Position numbers and translations under genes: made by a program
NCBI GenBank assembly: GCA_033220425.1
Contig: CM065652.1
Coordinates: 3,224,001 to 3,288,000 of the forward strand
Source: Lepraria neglecta
Taxonomy: Eukaryota > Ascomycota > Lecanoromycetes > Lecanorales > Stereocaulaceae
Direction of reading: 5' to 3'
DNA: 64,000 bases
The notes under the pieces: model-generated
Databases searched by the model: none
What the model saw: the letters and a program-made list of their open reading frames with translations, nothing else
What the model was told of the DNA's origin: nothing
Part shown: piece after piece, positions 22,104 through 31,757 of the stretch
How the letters are laid out: every line of letters starts with the position of its first letter
Numbering within the stretch: position 1 is the first letter of the stretch

Positions 22104-22360
22104 TCACTTCCCACCCTTAACAGGCTTAACAAGGTATGCGTCTTCCTTCAGATATGCGCGTTTATCTATGGGGCTTAACGGGCTTAATGAGGTAGCCGCG
22201 TTCTTCGATGGGAGCCATGGCTACTATGGCGGTCAGTACTATGTTTTAGTGTTTTATTGTTGGCGTTATTTTGACATTCCGTCATTCGGGCTGTCGACGG
22301 TTGGAAGTGCGGCTGCGGCTGCTAGGCGGGGAGCACGAGGAGGATGTTGCGGGGATGCAT
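22104..22360 (-). pseudogene. candidate secreted repeat-peptide precursor, frame-broken
   Basis: A TATATAT box near 22485 and a C/A-rich leader precede the ATG at 22360 (context ACACAATG). The frame starts HPRNILLVLPA, then meets a stop at 22322-22324; a one-base shift continues as LAAAAALPTVDSPND, together resembling a signal peptide. About 100 bp further, with an intron-like branch site (TACTGAC) and acceptor, a second segment encodes EERGYLIKPVKP. After another one-base break at a CCCC run (22170-22173) comes DKRAYLKED and AYLVKPVKGGK with a stop at 22104-22106. The two Y-L-[IV]-K-P-V-K copies differ mainly at synonymous or conservative positions, as in a coding repeat. No canonical splice joins all parts, so it is a decayed gene, a sequencing-indel victim or coincidence. 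Confidence 0.4.
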
Positions 22361-22819
22361 TGTGTAAGGAGTTTGGATGCGAGTTTGTGGGAGAGATATT
22401 TGTTTCGACTTGAGAGGTTGAGCTATAAGATTTTGTTTGTGCCGAGAAAGAGGATCGTGGTATGAAGGGGTAGAGGGGAATATATAGGCCTTTCTTACAT
22501 CTCCTGATTCCAGCGAGCGAGCAGAGCCGCATCCTGATCCCTCCGGAGCATAGATAGCTTGGCAGCTGCCCAAGCGTGGTCTTGCCGAGACAGAAAATGT
22601 GGAAGGAGAATTGCGAGGGCTGAAACAATGGATGCCGTACATGGAAGGAGGCAATGTATTTTTCAGTACCATCCACTGCTTAGCGTCGGCCCGGTTCGAC
22701 TGATCTCAGTCCGAAAACAGCGAATTTGAGCTTCATCTTTTGCCGAGCTCAGTACGGATATTGCACTCAAGGTCGACCAATGCAGGACGAGACATTGAAA
22801 TTCTGCAACAATAAGTGTC
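22361..22819. other. promoter and leader of the repeat-peptide candidate, plus spacer
   Basis: It includes the TATATAT box near 22485 (read on the minus strand) and the C/A-rich leader down to 22361. The remainder, up to the small secreted ORF, shows nothing recognisable. Confidence 0.35.
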
Positions 22820-23215
22820 CTAGGTAGAATTGGTTATCCTGCACGTCAGTGTCTGGGAACGGGGTGCCGAAGGAGATCGATAACACAACAACAAAATACC
22901 GGTGGTGCTAGCGAAAGGGCCATAGCGGTATTCGAATCCTATACTACCATCAGCTCCAACTGGCCCAAAGTCCAGACGGTGCCAAATTGAGGGATGGAAC
23001 ATGGCCAATCGTGGAGATGCACGTGTTCTAGACTGTGAGATGCACTGAGCCTCACATCCCACGCGACAATGATGTGGCCATTCGAAGTGATCAGACTGGA
23101 AATGTGATGTGACTGCATGATGCAGGCCCCTGTAGCTAGCTGGGCATCTAGAAAGAGAGTAGTACGCGCCAGTCGTGTTGGTGAGGAGTAACAGAAGGAG
23201 AGTACATATGTTCAT
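22820..23215 (-). CDS. hypothetical small secreted protein
   Basis: A single 131-codon frame from the ATG at 23215. The N-terminus (NICTLLLLLLTNTTGA) is a good signal-peptide candidate, and the mature part has about six cysteines. No family is recognised. It lies between the repeat-peptide candidate and the UstYa gene, all on the same strand. Such short Cys-bearing secreted proteins are common in plant-associated fungi, but this one could be a chance ORF; an intron near its 3' part cannot be excluded. Confidence 0.3.
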   Translation of the reverse strand: MNICTLLLLLLTNTTGAYYSLSRCPASYRGLHHAVTSHFQSDHFEWPHHCRVGCEAQCISQSRTRASPRLAMFHPSIWHRLDFGPVGADGSIGFEYRYGPFASTTGILLLCYRSPSAPRSQTLTCRITNST

Positions 23216-25289
23216 AGCGTCTGAGAGTATGCAGTATCCTTTCTTAGCCGAGCTTTAGTCATTCAGAAAAGGATGAAAATGAGGCTGAAAACGCGGAAGC
23301 AACGGCATTTCTGGAGGAATCAGTAGTCTGCCTCAGCAGCGCTATCGTTAGAAAAGACACGCTTTACTGGATGGAGCATAAACTTGCAACATCATTCACG
23401 CGCTACCATCGCACCAACTAGGCATGACAGAAAACGTATTTTTCGAGCAGAGTAAATCGAAGCCCGGACATGCGTACGAACACTTCTGCTATATTGATCT
23501 TAAGAAGGTTGCTATAATGGAATTTAAATGTATTAATTACCTTTGCTTCAGTTTCTCTGGAATGGGGATCACGCTGACAGACTTTCATTGGGCATCTGTC
23601 CTTTGCAATTGAAAGGTCCAACTCACAAACAGGAGTTCTCCTTGGATGGTCTCGATGACTGTTTAGGCTTGATAGCTTGGGAGTAGAGCTACATGATGGC
23701 TCGTCCTAGGACGGAAAGAACTGCCAATTCGTGATCAACAGCGTCTTGATCTCCTACCAACGTCCGTTTAATGTACGTACTGTTGGACTCATCTTTTATT
23801 TTAAGATGTTATGGCAGACAGAGACCTCTGCAGACAAGTTGTACGAAGCTGAAGACGAGCAGACGTTCTGGTCGACGGCCAAGGGGTTTCTTAGCGGCCA
23901 TTTCCATGTTCTTGTAGGCTTCTTCGAGTTCCGATCTCAGTATTGTCCAAAGGGAGTCTCCGTTGGGAGTAGTGCTGTCAGATCATGAGTTAGGTTGAAG
24001 CCATGAAGCCTGCACACTTTCGACAAGACAGAAAGCTTGTCGACGGGCCAGGTGTTGGTCCATGAAGTCCATGGGTGCGTTGCAACTCGTTCATTGGCGA
24101 TGTGGACATCGAGGCGCCGTTACCCTGCATACCCAGGACTGGCCAAATTATAGCGTAGGAGGGCGTCTTGTGTGCAGCAACGACGGTAACTTGTCATATT
24201 CCAGACCAGGTCTGTAATATTGATGACGACCAGTTGTCGTCCTATGGAGGTATGTTGCTAATATGCTTGCTCAGACGTGTTTAGGGTTGAGAAGCAATAT
24301 CTCAAAACCTTCCTTAATTTAAAGGGCCTATATACGTTCTGCGGTTGGCACTGTAGCTCCTTCGATGCTGTAGCTTTCGTGAAAAGCCGTACTTTTTGTG
24401 TGCTATTATTGAAGGCTCGCTGAATCCTTGTACGACCTCTTGACCCTCTCGTTTTGGCGTAGAGAGAAACTCGGAAGGGTGTCACAGACATGTTGATGTG
24501 GCTGCCGTGTAACGCTTTTTCGTTATGTAAGAATCGTTTTGTGTAGGATGCTGAGAGACTATTTTAGACTCCGGGTATGAATTCTTCTTCCTGTAGTATT
24601 TGGCCCTTGATGTGCGCTTCACCACACCCTCGCCTTGTCTCCTAGCTCTCAAGCAGCTTGGAGTATGCCGACCTGGCTTGTCTTCTTTCCTCATCATTGC
24701 TCACGATGTCGATTCATTTGTATGCTTTCAACACGGCCTCTCCTTATATTCTAGCGCTGCAGCACCGGGGGCTGTCCAGTCGCAGATCGCCCCGTTGCCT
24801 CATCGCCAGTCACTGTACAAACTCGTTGTGTTGACTATCCAGCTCTGTCTGAGCGGCATTGTGGCCGATTCATGTCGTAGGAGGAAGGTATGTCGCGGTC
24901 GAGGCTCGACCGGTTTGGGAGACCAGGCACAATGGTAACATTCGACGGCTTTTTTTCTCCACAGTAAGACCCTACGAGGTCGTAAGGGTTTTTATGCGAC
25001 GTGGGTACTTGAGTACACGAAAAGATGGTCTCTGAAGAGCGTCGTTCTTGACATTGATAGCGATTGGGTGTTTCGATGCTTTCCATCAGACAGCGCCGAG
25101 AGGTGGTGCTCCCAGCCCTTTCAACGACATCAATGTCTTCCTGCTAGCTAACAGCTTGCAAGTTATTGGAAGACAGCCTCATACAAGGGATCAGCCCATT
25201 CGATTGATCTCGGTCATAACTGTTTACAATGGAACCTTGAATATGAATCTGTACATCAACATCTATCAGTCCATACAGCCTTGAGCATA
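23216..25289. other. 2-kb gene-poor stretch
   Basis: On the minus strand near 23990-23820 an open frame reads SLWTILRSELEEAYKN then RRPERLLVFSFVQL, coding-like but short and unassigned. Upstream of it (24210-24000) is another protein-like stretch with a stop. This may be the remains of one lost gene. Nothing else is supportable. Confidence 0.3.
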
Positions 25290-26078
25290 TTACTCCCATT
25301 TAGCGGTCCAAGCAACCAACTGATTCCAATCTCGACACTCATGCCTCGTTCCAAAACCCAGCACACCCCCTATCACATCATCAATGACCTCGATCGTGGT
25401 GTCAGGCCGACACATGAGACTCTGCCGCAACAGATCAATGCAATGGACTACATGATCTGAATTAATCATTGAGGGAAGATCTTCCTCCGTTATGATTTTG
25501 TCACCAAAAGCTACTTCATGCATAGCCCAGTAGTTGTGGCGAAGTCCATTCTGTGTGAGTTTTATTGTCAGCGCCGCTGGGGTCCGTGCGCTAAGAAAAA
25601 GGATTGTGTTGTGGAGCGGGGCATATATATACCAAGCAATGCAGTTGATGAAATACAGATAAGGCAGAGCGGTTTGCGGCAAGGGTTGGGTGTGTGAAGA
25701 ATCCGCCTTGAGAAGGGAATAGGTCACGCCATGCGTTGTCGCTTTTTTCGCTTGGGGCAGATGCGAAGGTCGAGTTGTAGCGGAAGATCTTGGGTGATTG
25801 GTTTACTGGTAAGAATAGTGTTAGCGATATTTCATAAAGTTCTTGAGAAGATGAAAAATACAATCTATAGTAGATAGAGATTGCTCCGTGATTGAGAATC
25901 TACCGGCCAAGAAACCCAGCGTGGCGACAGATGCTAGGGCTAAGGGGACCGCAAAATATGTGCGCTTTGAAACTTTTGACGATATTTCTGTTGTGGCAGA
26001 TTTAGATTCCTCATCATCGCTTCCGAGGGGAATGTATAGGGATTGCTTTTTTCTCAACCAAGTGGTGAAAGAAGCCAT
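25290..26078 (-). CDS. UstYa-family (DUF3328) oxidase-like protein
   Basis: The three-exon model is 26078-25862, 25805-25633 and 25550-25290, giving 216 residues. Introns of 56 and 82 bp restore frame (STID-LNQSP; HCL-NGLRH). A single membrane anchor (FAVPLALASVATLGFLAG, about residues 40-57) is followed by the two signature motifs: HQLHCL, and HVVHCIDLLRQSLMCRPDTT. In ustiloxin, cyclochlorotine, phomopsin and asperipin pathways UstYa-type proteins carry out oxidative cyclisation or hydroxylation of ribosomal or nonribosomal peptides, with the HxxHC histidines as likely metal ligands. No kinase, protease, methyltransferase or NRPS lies beside it. The only peptide-like partner is the broken repeat candidate 3 kb away on the same strand. 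Confidence 0.87.
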
Positions 26079-29006
26079 TATGTCTGAAAGTGACCTAAAA
26101 GAGCAGCAAAGGAAAGACGAGATACGAGTAATCTAGTTTCTCGACAGCTAGCGTTGAAATCATGTGACGTTTGACAATTGAGAGGAAGGGTAAACTGCCT
26201 ACAATCAGCACGGCAACTGTCTAGAAAGGATTGAGCTTCTGATCTGGTCTCCTAATCTCTGTCACTCTAGTCGTCAATTTTTGTTTTCTTGCTTGAAAGT
26301 TGGTGGGCTTATCGACATCTTCTGGTTATCACCTGCCGCATTCGGTTAGCCTGGCAGAGCCAGTTCAAAAGGGCGACTATTACACCCACTTACAACAGTG
26401 CAGAATCATGGATGACGGCTACTTTAAAAGATTTCAGTCCATAGCTTGATTTGGGACTCGACTATTCATAGTAATGTTCGAGCACATGTTCAGTATCTGC
26501 CCTCAAATGCTACCACATCCTAACTTGACTACAGTCATATTCGAAATTGGCCTTTGACATGACGAGGGTTCCCCAGGGCTACGATAGCCGTAGTTGATCA
26601 CCCTGGGCTCAACATTGTATCGGAAAACTGTCTGCTGAGCGGAATGGACGACCCACCAGAGGATAGAGGAGTCCGAAGCGTACTCATGTTCTTACCAGGA
26701 CAACACGTCCTCACCGATATCATTAGCATGGGAATTCTGTTCTCGACAGTAGCTTTTACTCGAGGATCAGCCGTCACTATCTCCCTTTAGACGAGGACAT
26801 ACCCTAGGCATGACGCCTCTGGTCTAACTCGAGAGCCAATTGCTCGTGCGGTGCTTTATTGCTGAACAATCAGGCATGGTTGGGGAAGTAGGAAGAAGGA
26901 AGAAGGTGCTTTCGAGTCCAGAGACGGGTACTGAAGTAGTGGTTTCCGCGGAGATGGTCCAGTATCAGACAAACATATTTCCTCCTCGGCCAAGCGATGA
27001 GGCTTTCTAGCTGCCTCGTTTCCTTGAAATAGAGCCACACTGAGACTTTGGTTCAGGCTTGAAGCGTAAATACGGAGGGAACTCGCAGGACCCACCGTTG
27101 TGGGCCTGAAGTTGTGTAGCGAGGTGGCTTCTCCTCTAATATCTTGCATGAACAAGCGATCCAATCGATAAGATATATCCGCGTATCGACGCAGGGCCTC
27201 TGTCCCCTTTAGGATTAAATCGAGACCGGTGGCTTGGAGGAGAAACATGAAACGCATTAATGCATGCCATGACGACAGCCTTGCAGGTTTGTGGCGCCCC
27301 AGACTAGAGCAGTATCTCATAAGAATGTCTTGCCAAGACAGAAGAAAAACGAGCACACTGAATCCTAGGAACGCAGCAATGATGACAGATTTGATACAAT
27401 AATGGCGAAACGAAGCTTGCAGATTGTGAAAAGGCGCCGTCATCCCCACATCAAAACGTCTTTGCGAGAGCAGAGGGAGAACATCGCGATCTGCCTAGTG
27501 TCCAGAAGTCTGGTAGCGAAGCTGAGCATATGGGCTTTAGTAAGTCAGATTACCAGGGAGATAGACAAGAAGTCGCACTGAGATGCAGGACACATCGGAG
27601 CCGTGGATGAGACATTTTTGTCGTCTTCAGACTCACTGCTGAGAATAATTCAGAGAAACGTTGCTTGTTACCTATGCACAAGACTGGGAGCGAAGGGCGA
27701 GTACATTGTATGGGCGGACGTTAGGAAGGTAATGCAGCGACGAGGGAGCCAGGGGAAATGTCCAAGACTAGAATGCATCAGAGCCATAGGTGGGCGCTCG
27801 CTGTGTACCTTAGTCTTCGGAGTTGCTAACAAGTAGGATTCAGGAACGACATACGTCATTGAAGGAGCCTCTCCCCAGCACCAACTAAACTGTGGTATAT
27901 TGCTAGGCGGTAAGAGGTGCCGTTTGATGATACGCTGATCTTGTTGCAGGGTGTTACTCTCATCTGTCTAGACAAGGCGTTAACTAGATAAGCCTTGCCA
28001 AATGGTAGCTTTGTCGGGTTGTACAATCGTCTCCTCAGCCAAGTCTAGAACATCTTGGTTGAGATCGATGAGTCTCCAGATCCGCGGCTCAACTTGACAA
28101 CACATCTGTCACCTGGGCATGGTCATGGCTCGCCGTAGGCAACCGTGACGCTTTGACAGCTCGCGCTGGATTTTGGGTTTACCACGATGTTGCTCTCTCG
28201 TAATCTCCATCAACTGACCCTGACCCTGCTTGACCAAATCATCTAGCAGAGCAGCTTGGCAGCAACAAGGAACACCAATGGATTCCCAATACTCTATTGA
28301 GTAGTTGAACACGATGGCAATCGCCGAACAGATAGCTGGCTGTACTAAAGTGGCTCGAGTGGTCAGCTGGCAATTGCAGGCCACCCAATCGGCTCATCCG
28401 GAGCCTGATAGATTGCGAATGCGAAATTGTCTGGATCTAGGATATGCAACTTCGCAATCAAGTATTAATACGGTAAAGTGATCAGCAGTGATCAACTAGC
28501 ATCGAACACACGAAGAAGGAGGCAAAGTCCATTAAGCATTCTACATGAATCATGTTCTGTCGAGTCACGCATTGCACACAAAAGCAAGTAGCAGTGTTGA
28601 TCTCTCCTGCTTCTATGGTTGTACCAATGATCTCATATGTCCTAATCTCACCGTTCTCGCATGGTTTGACTGCATCATGCATAGCAATGGTAGAGTAGCC
28701 CTCCTCCGTTCCCTGATTCGCTCACCCCACAAAAAGGTGGAGAAAATCCATTCGATGATGGAACACCCCGGGACTTCCTTCAATCTCCACCGCTGATCGA
28801 GAGCCGATCACCTTCTAGCGGCTTTCTAGCGCATGCTTTAGAAGCAATCCAAGCCGCGATCGGCATTTCCATGCTGACGCTAGAAGGACTTGTTCAGCTT
28901 CTGGAAGCCTACCTAGTTTGGCATTAGCGTTTGGGGCCGCGGGTATCGAGTTCGGGGAGGTTGACCGCTGGTTGGCCTAAAAACTAGTACTAGTAGTGGA
29001 GTTATT
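26079..29006. other. 2.9-kb gene-poor stretch
   Basis: Several open frames exist but none has a convincing family. 26856-27443 (-) has one hydrophobic segment (SVIIAAFLGFSVLVFLLSW). 28109-28384 (-) looks weakly like the end of a fungal transcription-factor domain. I do not call genes here. Confidence 0.3.
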
Positions 29007-29111
29007 TGAGGTTGAGGTTGAGGTTGTTCCCCTAATTTTTCTGGCTTTGGGGGGCGGTAGCTGAGGTTGAGGTTGAGGTTGTCCCCTAATTTTTCTGGCT
29101 TTGGGGGTCGG
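29007..29111. repeat. two tandem 50-55-bp repeats with an internal (GAGGTT)3 microsatellite
   Basis: Units 29007-29061 and 29062-29111 are nearly identical. Each has three GAGGTT hexamers, then CCCCTAATTTTTCTGGCTTTG and a G-run. On the minus strand, frames through it give KARKIRG twice or PQPQPQ, but no gene structure surrounds it. Confidence 0.75.
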
Positions 29112-29570
29112 TGCACGGGACGATGGTGCGACTTGTAGACGGCTGAGAAGGAGGATTTTCAGGGGAGAGGAAGGGAGCTGTCAGCCTCAAGGTTTGTTTG
29201 TTCTAACCTTGTCGCAGATGAAGCCATGGCCCTTGGTGAGTGTATTTATAGGTATTTTTCGCGGAGAAAAGGGAGCGAGATATCAACTTCATGTTTTGTG
29301 ATTTGCAAAGGAGAGACAGACGACTCATTGCAATGTAAAAGTAAAGTCTGTTGATACAGAGAATGCTATTTAGAAACTCTCAGTACGCCGTGACTAAACG
29401 CCTCAAGTCTACAGTCGTAGATTGCTCGTAATGGAAATGTATAGATCCTTCCTCCAAGTTTATTTTTGTTGGTACACGAGAGCGAAACAAGAGAACGAAA
29501 ATATAGAATAGAAATGCCGTGTGGTATATCCCAAGAAGTCATCATAAAAGAAATACAAGTACAAAGCTGC
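29112..29570. other. intergenic, regulator 3' region
   Basis: The 3' flank of the Zn2Cys6 gene. No coding feature is supported. Confidence 0.3.
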
Positions 29571-31757
29571 TCAACCAAACAAAACCTCTTTAGACAGCGA
29601 TTGAGCCACATCTCTCCATTCAACATCGCCATGCCCCGCATCGCTTCTGCGCCAAACTTCCTCGCAGACTTCCCAAGCAGTCACGATATTACTCATGCCC
29701 TGCCTTGTCTCAAGGTGGCGAAAGACGGTCCGTGAGACATTCCTGTCCACGTCTTCTACAGCCTCGCAGGCAGCCGTAAAGAGAGGCCAGACCAATGTTG
29801 CCATAGGGCCAGAAAAGATGACCACGCGAAGACAGGCTTGCAGAGTTTGTTTAGTGGGGGTTTGAACCTTGGCGTCGGAGCGGGGGTAGAATAGTATCAT
29901 GCGGTAGAGAAATACGAAACACGCTTGTTTATGAGCCTCCGCGTTGTTAAGAATAGACTGCAAGCGCGAATCATCTGCGGGGTTCTCGATGGTAACTACC
30001 GAAGGAGGCAGTTTGGGGATCCATTGCTGGAGAGCAAGTTCGATGCTGGTGGTGTTGGTCTCGAAATCGGCTCGCATATTGTTGGCTTTGTCGTGGCCCG
30101 GAGATTGCCTTTCTTCTTTGTCGAGGCTGCGCTTTACGTCGACTAAGCTGGCGAGTCGGTGGATTATGGGCCATAAATCTGCAACGAGACCGAAGAGCGT
30201 GTCCACTGATGCCATGGGAGAGCGGTCGTGTACTGAGACGAAATCTTGGGCTGTGGGCACGAGAATTGTTCCAGACATGGGGGAGGAACCAAATGAAAGG
30301 GCCGAGGCGACATCAAAGTAGCGGAATGCCTAAAATATGTCAGTTCAAGCTTAAAGAAAGCATTGCATTTGCATTTTACATACTCTTTCGAGGAATGCAC
30401 TGGTGGGGCCGCGTTTAGTTCTTCGTTCACGCATGATGGATAGAGCACCTCTTAAATGGCTATTTAGAACCGTTGAAGAGCCGCTTCGGACAATCTGATG
30501 CGAAATGAGTTTTTCTCTTCCATCGCCATATTTCGAAAGCGACTTACCTCGTAATATAGAAGAAGGATGATTACAGCCAGAACCTCGTCTCGATTACCTT
30601 CGTCTTTGTTTGCAATCAGATTTGCTAGGCCCTGTAAAGCTTTCGAGTGCAGATCCAGCGCTCTTTCTTCCACTTGCAGGCCTCGGTGCTCGAGATGGGC
30701 ACTTGAGATGGCGTAAATAGCATTCAGTAATGGAGGACTCTTTCGAGCCATTGGCAAGACCAGTTGTCTGAACGGGTTGCCAGAGTCCTCTTTAAAGACG
30801 ATCAGATGACTTAAAACGTTACAAAAATGGTCTAGAAGACCCCGCCGAGATTCTCGACTCGTGTATTCGGAGTATGGTGGGAGACTGGGGGATTGTGCTT
30901 GAAGGCTTGGCGTAAAATCGTAAGGCGATCCTCCGGATTGAGGCGAAAGAAAGGCACTCGTGGGATCTGGATATGAGCTGCTCCTCGATAGGGCTGACGG
31001 TGGTGCAGTAAACATTTCTCTTGTAGTTACAATGTCTGGATCGTAGGCAGGAGGATCTCTTGCAAAGTTTTCCAGATGATCCATATGAAGATGCTTCACC
31101 TCGTCGAGGCCGGGCGCTGTCCGTGCGAAGCTATCGAGAGATGTGAAGGGAGGCAGAGGAGAGTTGATGTCGCCGAAGGTGTCACTTCCACAGCTCGAAG
31201 CGGAGTCACTGAAGACTGAATCGGCACTGTGGACTTCCCAACCTTCTGCGATTGCTGGTAGAGGCGGCGTTGGAGAATTTGAGAGAATCGAGGAGCCAGA
31301 ACTCGAATCCTGACGCAGGGCTTGCAGCCTGTCATGGAATCCGTAGTGCTGGCCTGGAGCAGTCGTTGGCGGTCTCATCCCCATGTGTTCGGGGTTGGAG
31401 ACAGTCCTCCTCCGTTTCCTTGGCTTGACGGGCTCATATTCACACCTTAACCCTCGCTCGAGGCAACGGTCACACTGCGGTCGTTCTTCATTGCATTTCT
31501 TCTTTTTCTCCTTGCTAGAAACGTAGTGAGCATATTGAGAATAGCCTTACAGTAATGCAGGTTGTCTCACCAGTGAACACATCCTATAGAGAGGAAACAT
31601 CATAACGGTCAGCGTCATGTTTGATGAGGACGGTAACGTTACATCGAGCTGCAGACGGGAGGAGGTAGTGCTTACCGGCCCTTGAGCGCCGTTTAGGTAT
31701 TTTGGCTGGCACTGGTCGATGGTAAAGCAGCATCATGGATGGAGAACAGTCAAACAT
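29571..31757 (-). CDS. Zn2Cys6 fungal transcription factor with Fungal_trans_2 domain
   Basis: The five-exon model is 31757-31676, 31583-31571, 31514-30548, 30494-30384 and 30329-29571, giving 643 residues. Exon 2 is only 13 nt, yet it encodes CVHC, the first cysteines of the zinc cluster; joined sequence reads RAG-CVHC-KEKKKKCNEERP then QCDRCLERGLRCEYEPVK. The six cysteines have C-x2-C-x6-C-x6-C-x2-C-x6-C spacing, followed by a basic PRKRRR. A long Ser/Pro-rich linker precedes the regulatory domain (RRGLLDHFCNVLSHLIVFK, then AIYAISSAHLEHRG), matching the DUF3468/Fungal_trans_2 class. Remaining introns restore frame (LYYE-IVRSG; FLER-AFRYFDV). It may regulate the nearby accessory genes, but nothing in the sequence shows a target. 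Confidence 0.9.

Noticed and set aside
26856-27449. 197-codon minus-strand frame with one hydrophobic helix
   Set aside because: Considered a P450 N-terminus because of its hydrophobic start, but no P450 motif follows in any frame.
28109-28384. Possible tail of a fungal transcription-factor domain
   Set aside because: Resemblance is weak and no zinc cluster or middle domain is present nearby.
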